Under the pieces are notes generated by a model. That model was given only the letters and a program-made list of their open reading frames with translations, made no database searches and had not been told where the DNA came from. Below, one piece after another: positions 34,815 through 43,520 of a DNA stretch of 58,982 bases. Both the position numbers and the translations under genes were made by a program. Position 1 is the stretch's first letter, and each line of letters opens with the position of its first letter. Source of the stretch: Marivita geojedonensis (GTDB lineage: Bacteria > Pseudomonadota > Alphaproteobacteria > Rhodobacterales > Rhodobacteraceae); NCBI RefSeq assembly GCF_002115805.1, contig NZ_JFKC01000025.1:1-58982 (forward strand), in the 5' to 3' direction.

Positions 34815-36029
34815 ATGACGAAAATCAAGGTCGATAACCCCATCGTTGAAATGGACGGCGATGAAATGACCCGCATCATGTGGGATTTCATCAAGCAAAA
34901 GCTGATCCTGCCCTACCTCGACATTGACCTTCTTTATTACGATCTCGGCATCGAGGAACGCGACCGCACCAACGATCAGATTACCGTCGACGCCGCCGAA
35001 AAGACCAAAGAAGTCGGCGTTGCCGTCAAATGCGCGACCATCACGCCGGATGAAGCGCGCGTCGAAGAGTTTGGCCTCAAGCAGATGTGGCGCAGCCCGA
35101 ACGGCACGATCCGCAACATTCTGGGTGGCGTGATCTTCCGCCAGCCGATCATCTGCCGCAACGTGCCGCGCCTTGTACCGGGATGGACAAAGCCCATCGT
35201 CGTGGGCCGCCACGCGTTTGGCGATCAGTATAAAGCCACGGATTTCAAATTCCCCGGCGCGGGCAAACTGTCGATGAAGTTCGTCGGAGAAGACGGCACC
35301 GTGATCGAACGCGAGGTCTATGACGCGCCATCGGCAGGCGTGTTCATGTCGATGTACAACCTCGACGCCTCGATCCGCGATTTCGCCCGCGCGTCGTTCA
35401 ATTACGGTCTGAACCTTGGCTGGCCGGTCTACCTGTCCACCAAGAATACCATTCTGAAACAATACGATGGCCGCTTCATCGAAATCTTCGCGGAAATCTT
35501 CGAGGCTGAATTCAAAGACGCGTTCGATGCCAAAGGCATCGAATACCAGCACCGCCTGATCGACGACATGGTGGCCTCCGCGCTGAAATGGTCAGGAGGC
35601 TTTGTCTGGGCCTGCAAGAACTACGACGGCGACGTGCAGTCCGACTCCGTGGCGCAGGGGTTCGGGTCACTAGGCATGATGTCGTCCGTCCTGATGACCC
35701 CCGATGGCAAGATCGTCGAGGCCGAGGCGGCACATGGCACCGTCACCCGCCATTACCGCCAGCATCAGGCCGGAGAGCAGACCTCGACCAACTCCATCGC
35801 ATCCATCTACGCTTGGACCGGCGCGCTCAAGCACCGTGCGAAGCTGGACGAAAACATCAGCCTGCGCGCCTTTGCCGAAACGCTGGAGCGGGTGGTCGTG
35901 GAAACGGTAGAGGCCGGGTACATGACCAAGGATCTCGCCCTTCTGGTCGGGCCCGAGCAAAGCTGGTTGACCACGATGGGCTTTCTGGAAAAGCTGGATG
36001 AACGGTTGAACGCGGCTTTGACGGGGTAA
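34815..36029 (+). CDS. icd: NADP-dependent isocitrate dehydrogenase
   Basis: A 404-residue homodimeric isocitrate dehydrogenase of the eukaryotic-like type found in alphaproteobacteria. It oxidises isocitrate to 2-oxoglutarate, making NADPH in the TCA cycle. It has [20 protein letters not shown] at the start, [18 protein letters not shown] for substrate, and [18 protein letters not shown] for NADP. Length and motifs are complete. A GGAAAGGA site stands before the ATG. It is followed by the TPM gene after five bases. Confidence 0.97.
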   Translation: MTKIKVDNPIVEMDGDEMTRIMWDFIKQKLILPYLDIDLLYYDLGIEERDRTNDQITVDAAEKTKEVGVAVKCATITPDEARVEEFGLKQMWRSPNGTIRNILGGVIFRQPIICRNVPRLVPGWTKPIVVGRHAFGDQYKATDFKFPGAGKLSMKFVGEDGTVIEREVYDAPSAGVFMSMYNLDASIRDFARASFNYGLNLGWPVYLSTKNTILKQYDGRFIEIFAEIFEAEFKDAFDAKGIEYQHRLIDDMVASALKWSGGFVWACKNYDGDVQSDSVAQGFGSLGMMSSVLMTPDGKIVEAEAAHGTVTRHYRQHQAGEQTSTNSIASIYAWTGALKHRAKLDENISLRAFAETLERVVVETVEAGYMTKDLALLVGPEQSWLTTMGFLEKLDERLNAALTG

Positions 36030-36034
36030 GAACG

Positions 36035-36859
36035 ATGCGGTGGTGTCTGATCCTTCTGACGGTCCTTGCTGCGCCGCTCTGGGCTCAGACATACCCGGAC
36101 TACGAGCGGACCACGATCACCGATCAGGCCGATCTTCTGAGCGACGAGGAAGAAACCGCGCTCGATGCACGTCTGGCAGGTCTGCGCCGCGACACCGGGG
36201 TTGAGTTGGCCGTTCTGACCCTGCTTTCACAGACACCCTACGCCCCTGACGACAGCATCGAAACCTTTGCAACGGGACTGTTCAATCATTGGGGAATTGG
36301 CGATGCCTCGCGCAACGATGGCATCCTCGTTCTGATCCTGTCCGAAGACCGGGCCATGCGGATTGAACTGGGCGCAGGCTATGGGCGCGACTGGGACAGG
36401 ACTACGGCCGAGGTGATCAATCGCTCGTTCCTGCCCGGCTTCGAGTCAGGCGACTATGCCAGTGGAATTTCCACCGGTGTCGAAGATCTGATCGCCTCCA
36501 TCGCGCTGCCGTTTTCGGGTGGGCAGGAGGCGCCCGCCTCATCGGAACCTCCAATGGGATGGATCGTCTTCACCGCCATTTTCGGCTCGCTCCTGCTGAT
36601 GGCCCGACAGACGATCGGCGACTGGACCACCCGCTTCCGCCGCTGCCCGAATTGCGGACATCGGACGCTCAATCGAAAGCGCAAGGTGCTGCGCAAGGCC
36701 AGCCGCAACTCCGAAGGCAATGGCGAGGTTCTCACCCGCTGCTCCCAGTGCAGCTATCGCGATCAGCGGACCTATACGATCCCGCGCACGCGGTCTTCGT
36801 CGTCAGGCAGTTTCAGCGGCGGACGCTCCGGTGGAGGTGGGGCAACCGGACGCTGGTGA
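36035..36859 (+). CDS. TPM-domain protein with C-terminal zinc ribbon and Gly/Ser tail
   Basis: A 274-residue envelope protein. The signal peptide ends near PLWAQ-TYPD, followed by the TPM domain (about 24-155: VTDQADLL-like TITDQADLLSDEEE, then GVELAVLTL and RNDGILVLILSEDRAMRIEL). One membrane helix follows (about 172-190). The cytoplasmic end has two CxxC pairs, CPNCGHR and CSQCSYR, and a Gly/Ser-rich tail. TPM proteins are linked to photosystem repair in plants and to envelope roles in bacteria; the job here is unknown. It begins five bases after icd. Confidence 0.88.
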   Translation: MRWCLILLTVLAAPLWAQTYPDYERTTITDQADLLSDEEETALDARLAGLRRDTGVELAVLTLLSQTPYAPDDSIETFATGLFNHWGIGDASRNDGILVLILSEDRAMRIELGAGYGRDWDRTTAEVINRSFLPGFESGDYASGISTGVEDLIASIALPFSGGQEAPASSEPPMGWIVFTAIFGSLLLMARQTIGDWTTRFRRCPNCGHRTLNRKRKVLRKASRNSEGNGEVLTRCSQCSYRDQRTYTIPRTRSSSSGSFSGGRSGGGGATGRW

Positions 36860-36869
36860 AACCACCGGG

Positions 36870-36897
36870 TTGACAAGGCCAGGATATGTCATAATTC
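36870..36897 (+). promoter_or_regulatory. Promoter for the YitT gene, likely leaderless mRNA
   Basis: TTGACA (36870-36875), 16 bases, then TAATTC (36892-36897). The ATG at 36905 lies seven bases after the -10, just where transcription would start, and there is no ribosome binding site between. The -10 could instead be read as ATAATT with a 15-base spacer. Confidence 0.5.
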
Positions 36898-36904
36898 CTG
36901 ACCT

Positions 36905-37525
36905 ATGTTTCTGCTGAGCAAACCACCCGCCGACCGGCACACACTTTTCGAAGACGCACAAGGCATCCTTGTCGGTGCAACGCTTGTTGCACTCGCGGTG
37001 CAGTTTCTGACGGCATCAAACCTGTTGACCGGGCAAATCGCAGGCCTGTCGCTTCTCGGCAGTTACGTCACGCCGTGGTCCTTCGGCGCAATCTTTTTCC
37101 TCCTCAATCTGCCGTTCTACCTGTTGGCCATCCGGCAGCTTGGCTGGATCTTCACGCTCAAGACCTTCGGGGCGGTCACGGTCATGTCGGTGATATCGGA
37201 AGTGCTGCCAGCGGTTCTGCGGATCGAAACCCTGCACCCCGCCCTTGGCGCTGTTCTTGGCGGAATCCTAGCCGGTGTCGGCCTGATCGTTCTCTTTCGC
37301 CATGGTGCCACGCTGGGCGGCGTCGGCATCGTCGCGCTGTGGCTTCAGGACACGCGCGGTTTCGCGGCCGGGAACACGCAACTGCTTTTCGACCTGTTTG
37401 TTTTTGGTCTGGCGGTGTTTCTGATTCCCTTTGAGGTGGTGATCTGGTCCCTGCTGGGCGCTGTGATCCTGAACCTGATCATCACGGTAAACCATCGTCG
37501 CGACAGGTACGTCGCCCGATCCTGA
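36905..37525 (+). CDS. YitT-family membrane protein
   Basis: A 206-residue inner-membrane protein of the YitT/DUF161 family, with five or six hydrophobic helices. QIAGLSLLGSYVTPWSFGAI and GGILAGVGLIVLFRHGATLG are family features. Function is unknown; relatives have been proposed as transporters. The C-terminal DUF2179 domain found in longer YitT proteins is missing, as in other short forms. There is no recognisable ribosome site before the ATG, and the promoter ends seven bases before it. Confidence 0.85.
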   Translation: MFLLSKPPADRHTLFEDAQGILVGATLVALAVQFLTASNLLTGQIAGLSLLGSYVTPWSFGAIFFLLNLPFYLLAIRQLGWIFTLKTFGAVTVMSVISEVLPAVLRIETLHPALGAVLGGILAGVGLIVLFRHGATLGGVGIVALWLQDTRGFAAGNTQLLFDLFVFGLAVFLIPFEVVIWSLLGAVILNLIITVNHRRDRYVARS

Positions 37526-37553
37526 GGCGTTCTGCCCATTAATCGGTCAAAAA

Positions 37554-37595
37554 CGACATTCTGTCGCGAATGGCACAGAATGTCGCACCGCGACA
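37554..37595. promoter_or_regulatory. Nested inverted repeats upstream of the methyltransferase gene
   Basis: CGACATTCTGT (37554-37564) and ACAGAATGTCG (37575-37585) form a perfect 11-bp inverted repeat with a ten-base spacer. TGTCGC-ACC-GCGACA (37581-37595) forms a second dyad sharing the right arm, and TGTCGC occurs again at 37562. Repeated TGTCGC/GCGACA half-sites suggest an operator for the gene at 37763. The outer hairpin may also end the YitT transcript 28 bases earlier, though no T-run follows. Confidence 0.5.
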
Positions 37596-37762
37596 CCCCA
37601 GCATTTGCATAACTCAATCGGAGACGCAGATGCGCGGTGACCGGTCCGCCCTTTCCTTGGTGATACGCACCATCGGTGCGCGCCGGGGCCGTGCTGCGCG
37701 TGGCAGACCCTGAGAGGCCAAACGCCCTCGCCCTGCCCGATCCACGTTTTGAAAGACCTCAC

Positions 37763-39298
37763 ATGACCGATACGTCCCCCCGCCGCGCCGGAGGCCGTGC
37801 CGCCCGCCGTCAGGCCCGCGCCAACCCGCTTGCCGAAAATCTGCGTCCCATCCGCCCCGGCATGACCGGAGGACGTTATGAGCCGCTGACCGCTTCGGAC
37901 CTCGACCGCATCCACAACGCCGCCCTTCGGGCGCTCGAGGAAATCGGTCTCTCCGACGCTCCTGCCTCTGGCATCAGGATCATGACAGAGGCCGGGGCGA
38001 TCCTTGGCGACGATGGCCGTATCCGATTCCCGCGTGCGCTCGTCGAAGACATGCTCGCCAAGGCCAACCGCACCGTGACTCTGTGTGGCCGTGACCCGCT
38101 CCATGACCTCGACCTGTCCGGCACCCGAGTGCATTACGGCACCGCAGGCGCCGCGGTACACATGGTGGATGTGGACACCGGACACTACCGCGAAAGCACG
38201 GTACAGGATCTGCACGACGCCGCGCGCATCGCGGATCAGTTGGACAACATCCATTTCCTGCAACGCCCCATGGTCGCCCGCGACATTCCCGACAACAGAG
38301 AGATGGACCTAAACACCATCTACGCCTGCTGTTCCGGGACGCTGAAACATGTCGGCACCTCTTTCACCGAACCGTCCTTCGTGCCGGATGCTTTTGAATT
38401 GCTCCACCTGATTGCAGGCGGCGAAGAGGCGTGGCGCGCGCGGCCCTTCGTGTCGAACTCGAACTGCTTTGTCGTACCCCCGATGAAATTCGCCACCGAA
38501 GCCTGCGAGGTGATGGAAGCCTGCATCCGGGGCGGAATGCCGGTGCTGCTCCTCAGCGCCGGTCAGGCCGGGGCCACTGCCCCAGCGTCGATCGCTGGTG
38601 CCATCGTCCAGGCCGTCGCGGAATGTCTTGCGGGGGTGGTCTATGTGAACGCCATGGCGCCGGGGCATCCAACGATATTCGGCACATGGCCCTTTGTGTC
38701 CGACCTTCGAACGGGCGCAATGTCGGGCGGGTCGGGTGAACAGGCGCTTCTCACGGCAGGTTGCGCACAGATGCACCGCTACTACGGCCTCTGCGGCGGC
38801 GCAGCGGCGGGTATCGCGGATGCCAAGCTGCCCGACATGCAGGCTGGATGGGAGCAGATGTGCTCGAACGTCATGGCAGGGCTCTCGGGCCTCAACATGG
38901 TCTACGAAGCCGCCGGGATGCACGCCTCGCTGCTGGGGTTCTGCCATGAAAGTCTGATCCTCGGCGACGACCTGATCGGACAGGCGCTGCGTTGCGTGCG
39001 AGGGATCGAAGTGACCGAGGACGACCTGAGCCTCGAGGTCATGCGCGCCACCTGCCTTGGCGGTCCGGGTCATTACCTCGGCAGCGACGACACGCTGAAC
39101 CGGATGCAGCGCGACTATGTCTACCCGGTGCTGGGCAACCGCGCCTCGCCCAAGGAATGGGTCGAACAGGGTCGGCCGATCCTTGTTGAAAAGGCCACGG
39201 AACGGAAAGAGAGAATTCTCTCAAAACCGTCGCGTGCGCGTTTCGATCCGGTCACCGACGTCGCGATCCGAAACCGGTTCAACATCCACCTGAATTGA
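37763..39298 (+). CDS. MttB-family corrinoid-dependent methyltransferase, non-pyrrolysine
   Basis: A 511-residue protein of the trimethylamine methyltransferase (MttB) family. The frame has no internal amber codon, so it belongs to the non-pyrrolysine branch, whose characterised members demethylate quaternary amines such as glycine betaine, passing the methyl to a corrinoid protein. Visible family features are GGRYEPLTASDLDRIHNAAL, NSNCFVVPPMKFATEA and TWPFVSDLRTGAMSGGSGEQ. The basic N-terminus (RRAGGRAARRQARANPL) is typical of roseobacter copies. ATG at 37763 is chosen over the open frame from 37676. No corrinoid protein is adjacent. A RACo-like activator is encoded at 56639. Confidence 0.9.
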   Translation: MTDTSPRRAGGRAARRQARANPLAENLRPIRPGMTGGRYEPLTASDLDRIHNAALRALEEIGLSDAPASGIRIMTEAGAILGDDGRIRFPRALVEDMLAKANRTVTLCGRDPLHDLDLSGTRVHYGTAGAAVHMVDVDTGHYRESTVQDLHDAARIADQLDNIHFLQRPMVARDIPDNREMDLNTIYACCSGTLKHVGTSFTEPSFVPDAFELLHLIAGGEEAWRARPFVSNSNCFVVPPMKFATEACEVMEACIRGGMPVLLLSAGQAGATAPASIAGAIVQAVAECLAGVVYVNAMAPGHPTIFGTWPFVSDLRTGAMSGGSGEQALLTAGCAQMHRYYGLCGGAAAGIADAKLPDMQAGWEQMCSNVMAGLSGLNMVYEAAGMHASLLGFCHESLILGDDLIGQALRCVRGIEVTEDDLSLEVMRATCLGGPGHYLGSDDTLNRMQRDYVYPVLGNRASPKEWVEQGRPILVEKATERKERILSKPSRARFDPVTDVAIRNRFNIHLN

Positions 39299-39361
39299 TC
39301 CAGCCCCATGGCGCGGGGGCTGGTCCCCCCGCGCTGAATGGGCCAGGTCCGGAGTCGTTCC

Positions 39362-39691
39362 ATGCCCTATTTCATCCTCATGCTGGCCGTGCTGGCCGAA
39401 ACCATTGGCACCACAGCGTTGCAGGCCAGCCAGCAGTTCAGCCGCCCCCTGCCCTCGGTCATCGTCGTGATCGCCTATGGTGCCGCGTTTTACCTGCTGG
39501 CCGTCGCTCTCAAGACCTTTCCGGTAGGCATCGCCTATGCCATGTGGTCCGGGATGGGCATCGTCTTTATCGCGATCATCGGCTTTGCGGTGTTCGGCCA
39601 GCGGCTCGACTGGCCCGCGATCCTCGGGATCGCGCTGATCATGGCGGGGATTTTGGTCATCAACCTCTTCTCAAACACCGCCACCCACTGA
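39362..39691 (+). CDS. SMR-family multidrug efflux protein
   Basis: A 109-residue four-helix protein of the EmrE/QacE small multidrug resistance family. The essential membrane glutamate is Glu13 in LAVLAETIGTTAL, and YAMWSGMGIVFIAIIGF is the helix 3 signature. It works as an antiparallel dimer exchanging protons for cationic drugs or quaternary amines. It follows the methyltransferase gene, with 63 bases between, so it could handle quaternary amines, but this is speculation. The ATG at 39362 fits the family start. Confidence 0.93.
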   Translation: MPYFILMLAVLAETIGTTALQASQQFSRPLPSVIVVIAYGAAFYLLAVALKTFPVGIAYAMWSGMGIVFIAIIGFAVFGQRLDWPAILGIALIMAGILVINLFSNTATH

Positions 39692-39723
39692 AAAACGCGC
39701 ACCGGACGGGCCGATGCGCGTTT
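39691..39723 (-). terminator. Terminator shared by the SMR and outer-membrane genes
   Basis: AAACGCGCA (39693-39701) and TGCGCGTTT (39715-39723) form a perfect 9-bp stem. On the minus strand it is followed by TTTTT, so it ends the leftward outer-membrane gene; on the plus strand it may also end the SMR gene. Confidence 0.75.
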
Positions 39724-39746
39724 CCATGCCTTACGAGCGCGTGGGA

Positions 39747-40328
39747 TCAGAAGCGGAAGCTGCCCCGGATCGACACCGTGTCCGCTTCGACATCGACGCC
39801 GGTTCCGTCGAAATCGTCAAAGCGGTGAGCAAGGTATTCGCCACCCACAGTGATCTGCTCGGTGACTTTGTATTCGACACCCAGACCGCCAACGAACCCG
39901 GTGTCGTCACCGATATTGGTGTTCAGCTGTGCCGCACCCACGGTGCCGTAAACCAGTGTCCGGCCAAGGTCGTAGCCACCGCGCACCTTCGCACGCAGCA
40001 CGTCATCCACCTCGATGCCGCCCAGCTGGATATCCTCGCCGGTCTGGTAATCGAGTTCACCACCAACGACGAACTGGCCGAAATCGTAGTCATACCCACC
40101 GTAAACGCCATAGACGCCTTCGCTGTCGTCCAGATCATCGGCGTCGGCAGAGAGGTTGCCGAAGCTCAGGCCGCCATAGGCACCGGTCCAGTCGCCGCCC
40201 ATCTGGGTCGGGGCCACGGTGACCGGCTCCACGATCATCGGCTCCACCGGAGCCAGATCGGCGCTGCCTGCATAGGTCGAGGTCGCTGCCGTGGCCACAA
40301 GGGCTGTTCCAAGCAGAATATGTTTCAT
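39747..40328 (-). CDS. Outer-membrane beta-barrel protein, Omp25/OmpW-like
   Basis: A 193-residue outer-membrane protein. The signal peptide ends near TSTYA-GSADL. A short linker rich in Pro and Val is followed by an eight-stranded barrel of alternating residues (GGDWTGAYGGLSFGNLSA, YDYDFGQFVVGGELDYQ, EYKVTEQITVGGEYLAHRF), ending in aromatic SIRGSFRF as needed for outer-membrane insertion. It resembles the Omp25/Omp31 and opacity-type porin-like proteins of alphaproteobacteria. The ATG at 40328 has GGAA before it. A bidirectional hairpin follows the stop. Confidence 0.9.
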   Translation of the reverse strand: MKHILLGTALVATAATSTYAGSADLAPVEPMIVEPVTVAPTQMGGDWTGAYGGLSFGNLSADADDLDDSEGVYGVYGGYDYDFGQFVVGGELDYQTGEDIQLGGIEVDDVLRAKVRGGYDLGRTLVYGTVGAAQLNTNIGDDTGFVGGLGVEYKVTEQITVGGEYLAHRFDDFDGTGVDVEADTVSIRGSFRF

Positions 40329-40646
40329 GAGAGTTCCTTTCTCGGTTTGCCTCATTTCACGGCGGCAGTGCGCATCTCGCCTGCCGCGCTGTTGTGCCAA
40401 CGTCGGAACTCCTGATCCTGTTTCAAGCAGCGGGGCAGCACATTCTGAAAAGCCCCCGAAATCCGGCCAAAGGCCGCCCAATCCGGCCCCTCCGTCAGTG
40501 CTTTATTGCCGGTTCCCTGTCACGCTGTTGTGAGGCACCTTTGGTGCCATCCCGGCAACACTTATCTCATCGGCCTTTTTTGCTGGCCTTCTCCGGCGGT
40601 CCCTTGTAACCCCCGCCCAACTCTTCCCTGTACGAGACCAAGATTC
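40329..40646. other. Divergent control region between the barrel protein and typA
   Basis: These 318 bases must hold promoters for both genes. The only structured element I see is a perfect 6-bp hairpin in the typA leader (GGCACC, TTT, GGTGCC; 40534-40548). I recognise no known riboswitch. A longer open frame in typA's phase runs through here but lacks the typA family start. Confidence 0.4.
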
Positions 40647-42467
40647 ATGGACCTTCGCAACATTGCGATCATCGCCCACGTTGACCACGGCAAGACGACG
40701 CTGGTTGACGAACTGCTGAAACAATCCGGTGCCTTCCGCGCGAACCAGGCCGTCGCCGAACGCGCGATGGACAGCAACGACCTCGAACGCGAACGCGGCA
40801 TCACCATTCTGGCCAAGGCCACCTCGGTCGAATGGAAAGGCACACGCATCAACATCGTCGACACCCCCGGCCACGCCGATTTCGGCGGCGAGGTGGAGCG
40901 CATCCTGTCGATGGTCGACGGGGTTGTTCTGCTGGTGGACGCGGCCGAAGGCCCGATGCCGCAGACCAAATTTGTGACCTCCAAGGCGCTGGCGCTTGGC
41001 CTGCGCCCGATTGTCGTTCTGAACAAGGTCGACAAGCCCGACGCCGAGCCCGACCGTGCGCTGGACGAATGCTTTGACCTTTTCGCGAACCTCGACGCGA
41101 ACGAAGACCAATTGGACTTCCCCCACATGTACGCGTCTGGCCGGTCCGGCTGGGCCGACATGTCGCTTGACGGGCCGCGCAAGAACCTCGACGCGCTGTT
41201 CAAACTGATCGTCGATCACGTGCCTGCCCCCAAGCAGATCAAGCATCAGAACGAAGACTTCCGCATGCTGGCCACCACGCTCGGCTCCGACCCGTTTGTG
41301 GGCCGCATCCTGACGGGCCGTGTGGAAACCGGCCGCCTCAAGGTGGGTGCCACCGTGCAGGCGCTCAGCCGCGTGGGCCAGAAGATCGAACAGTTCCGTG
41401 TCACCAAGATCCAGGCGTTCCGGGGTCTCGGAATGCAGGACATTGACGAGGCACTGGCGGGTGACATCGTCAGCATCGCGGGCATGTCCAAGGCTACTGT
41501 GGCCGACACGATTTGCGCGCTGGCCGTGGATGAGCCGCTTGAGGCTCAGCCGATCGATCCGCCCACCATCACCGTCACCTTCGGCATCAACGACAGTCCA
41601 CTGGCGGGCCGCGACGGCAAGAAGGTGCAATCACGCGTGATCCGCGAACGTCTGCTGAAAGAGGCGGAATCCAACGTCGCGATCAAGGTCAAGGACACCC
41701 CGGGCGGCGAAGCCTTCGAGGTTTCGGGCCGTGGCGAACTTCAGATGGGCGTTCTCATTGAAAACATGCGTCGCGAAGGGTTCGAACTGTCGATCTCGCG
41801 CCCGCAGGTGATTATGAAGGAAGACGAGAATGGCCAGCTTCTGGAACCGGTCGAAGAAGCCACGATCGACGTGGATGACGACTATTCCGGCGCAGTGATC
41901 GAAAAGCTGACCGGCACGCGCAAGGGTGAACTGGTCGAAATGCGCCCTGCCGGTGCCGGCAAGACCCGCATCATCGCCCATGTCCCGTCGCGCGGCCTGA
42001 TCGGCTATCACGGTGAATTCCTGACCGACACACGCGGCACCGGTGTTCTCAACCGCGTGTTCCACGGCTGGACCCCGCACAAAGGAGCGATTCCGGGTCG
42101 CCGGGCGGGCGTTCTGATCTCGATGGAAAACGGTGAGGCCGTGGCCTACGCCCTGTGGAACCTCGAAGAGCGTGGGCGCATGTTCGTCGGTCCTCAGGCG
42201 CAGGTCTACACCGGCATGATCATCGGCGAACACAGCCGCGACAATGATCTTGAGGTGAACCCGCTCAAGGGCAAGAAGCTCACCAACGTCCGCGCCTCGG
42301 GGTCGGACGAAGCTGTGCGCCTGACCCCGCATGTGCAGTTCAGCCTCGAAGAGGCCATCGCCTATATCAATGACGATGAACTGGTCGAAGTCACGCCCAA
42401 CGCAATCCGGCTGCGCAAGCGCTACCTGGACCCGCATGAGCGTAAGCGGATGTCGAAAACCAGCTGA
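40647..42467 (+). CDS. typA: Translational GTPase TypA/BipA
   Basis: A 606-residue ribosome-binding GTPase. The G1 loop is [16 protein letters not shown]3 is [16 protein letters not shown], and G4 is NKVDKPDA. Domains II and III follow, and the C-terminal TypA-specific domain has [20 protein letters not shown] and [20 protein letters not shown]. It helps ribosome assembly and stress growth. ATG at 40647 ([12 protein letters not shown]) is the conserved start; the open frame from 40506 is only an upstream extension. Confidence 0.97.
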   Translation: MDLRNIAIIAHVDHGKTTLVDELLKQSGAFRANQAVAERAMDSNDLERERGITILAKATSVEWKGTRINIVDTPGHADFGGEVERILSMVDGVVLLVDAAEGPMPQTKFVTSKALALGLRPIVVLNKVDKPDAEPDRALDECFDLFANLDANEDQLDFPHMYASGRSGWADMSLDGPRKNLDALFKLIVDHVPAPKQIKHQNEDFRMLATTLGSDPFVGRILTGRVETGRLKVGATVQALSRVGQKIEQFRVTKIQAFRGLGMQDIDEALAGDIVSIAGMSKATVADTICALAVDEPLEAQPIDPPTITVTFGINDSPLAGRDGKKVQSRVIRERLLKEAESNVAIKVKDTPGGEAFEVSGRGELQMGVLIENMRREGFELSISRPQVIMKEDENGQLLEPVEEATIDVDDDYSGAVIEKLTGTRKGELVEMRPAGAGKTRIIAHVPSRGLIGYHGEFLTDTRGTGVLNRVFHGWTPHKGAIPGRRAGVLISMENGEAVAYALWNLEERGRMFVGPQAQVYTGMIIGEHSRDNDLEVNPLKGKKLTNVRASGSDEAVRLTPHVQFSLEEAIAYINDDELVEVTPNAIRLRKRYLDPHERKRMSKTS

Positions 42468-42505
42468 CACTGTTCAAATCGGCGCGCGGGCCCTAGTCTG
42501 ACGGC

Positions 42506-43198
42506 ATGTTCCTGCGCGCCTTTCGCCTTTTCGGCCTCGCCTCTGCGGTGGCCGCAGTCTCGACAGCCCACGCCGAAACGCAGCTTTGCGAAAACGGCGT
42601 GGTGACTGCACACAGCTCCCAACAGAACCATCTGCCCCTGATGTGCGCTGCCGCAGACCGCGCCCTGACGGTTTTCGATCAATGCGCGCTGACGCCGCCC
42701 ACCGCCATCGACATCTTTGTGTCGGATCTTTCAGACCAATCCTGCCTTGGGCTGTTTCACTGCGGCGAAGCCCGCATCGAGGTCATCGCCCCCGACGTCA
42801 TCGACACAAAACGCAGCGATATCGGCCTGTTCAATCCTCTGACGTCCGAGCGCCTGTTCGAAAGCGTGATCGTCCACGAAATCGCACATGCCGCTGTTGA
42901 TCTCACGCCGTGCCCACTCGCCAGCTGTGTGGCGACCAGTGAATATTTCGCCTACACGGTTCAGCTTCTCGATTTGACCGAGGACGAACGCGAAACCGTC
43001 ATGGCATCCGCGTCTGCGGCCTCTGCGCTGCCGGCGGATCCCGTCAAACATGACGAGATCAACGCCTTTCTGCTCTACATGGCGCCCGATCTTTTCGTCG
43101 ACAAGGTTTGGCGACACGTCACCGGGCGCGGTGACCCCTGCCTGCAGCTGCGCCGCATCCAGGACGGCTCCCTGATCTTTGACAGGTTCCACCCCTGA
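42506..43198 (+). CDS. Secreted protein with HExxH motif (DUF6639-like)
   Basis: A 230-residue protein with a signal peptide (FGLASAVAAVSTAHA-ETQL), six or more cysteines and a zinc-peptidase-like HEIAH motif in VIVHEIAHAAVDLTPC. In roseobacters such proteins are annotated as DUF6639. A third zinc ligand is not certain; Glu in ATSEYFAYTVQ is a candidate. It could be a periplasmic metalloprotease, but activity is not shown. It is 38 bases after typA and ends convergently with DUF1330. Confidence 0.75.
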   Translation: MFLRAFRLFGLASAVAAVSTAHAETQLCENGVVTAHSSQQNHLPLMCAAADRALTVFDQCALTPPTAIDIFVSDLSDQSCLGLFHCGEARIEVIAPDVIDTKRSDIGLFNPLTSERLFESVIVHEIAHAAVDLTPCPLASCVATSEYFAYTVQLLDLTEDERETVMASASAASALPADPVKHDEINAFLLYMAPDLFVDKVWRHVTGRGDPCLQLRRIQDGSLIFDRFHP

Positions 43199-43229
43199 CG
43201 GGCCACGCTTCTGCCTGACCCTGGCTGGA

Positions 43230-43517
43230 TTATTCGCTCGTTTCGACGATCAGCAATTCCCGCTCGGACGCGTCGCGCGCATGATTCAGAGCCTTTTGAT
43301 ACTCAGGGCTGTTGTAGCAGGCCTCAGCATCTTCGACCGACGGGAATTTAGCCACGACATTGCGCGGGCGCTCCTGACCCTCAAGCTGGACATACCGGCC
43401 ACCGCGCGCAATGAAATGCCCGCCGTGTTTCGCAATCGCCGGTCCGGCAAGTTCGGCATATTTCGCATAGGCCTCGGGGTCCGTCACCGTGACATGGGCA
43501 ATCCAGAGTGCAGGCAT
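43230..43517 (-). CDS. DUF1330 family protein
   Basis: A 95-residue dimeric alpha/beta-barrel-type protein. The DUF1330 pattern is clear: LWIAHVTVTDPEAYAKYAEL, KHGGHFIARGG and RNVVAKFPSVEDAEACYNSP, then a terminal strand. Function is unknown. It lies three bases after the alaS stop on the same strand, so the two form a unit. Confidence 0.9.
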   Translation of the reverse strand: MPALWIAHVTVTDPEAYAKYAELAGPAIAKHGGHFIARGGRYVQLEGQERPRNVVAKFPSVEDAEACYNSPEYQKALNHARDASERELLIVETSE

Positions 43518-43520
43518 GGT

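Noticed and set aside
39714-40415. 233-codon plus-strand frame over the outer-membrane gene
   Set aside because: Antisense to a clear barrel protein with signal peptide and terminal Phe.
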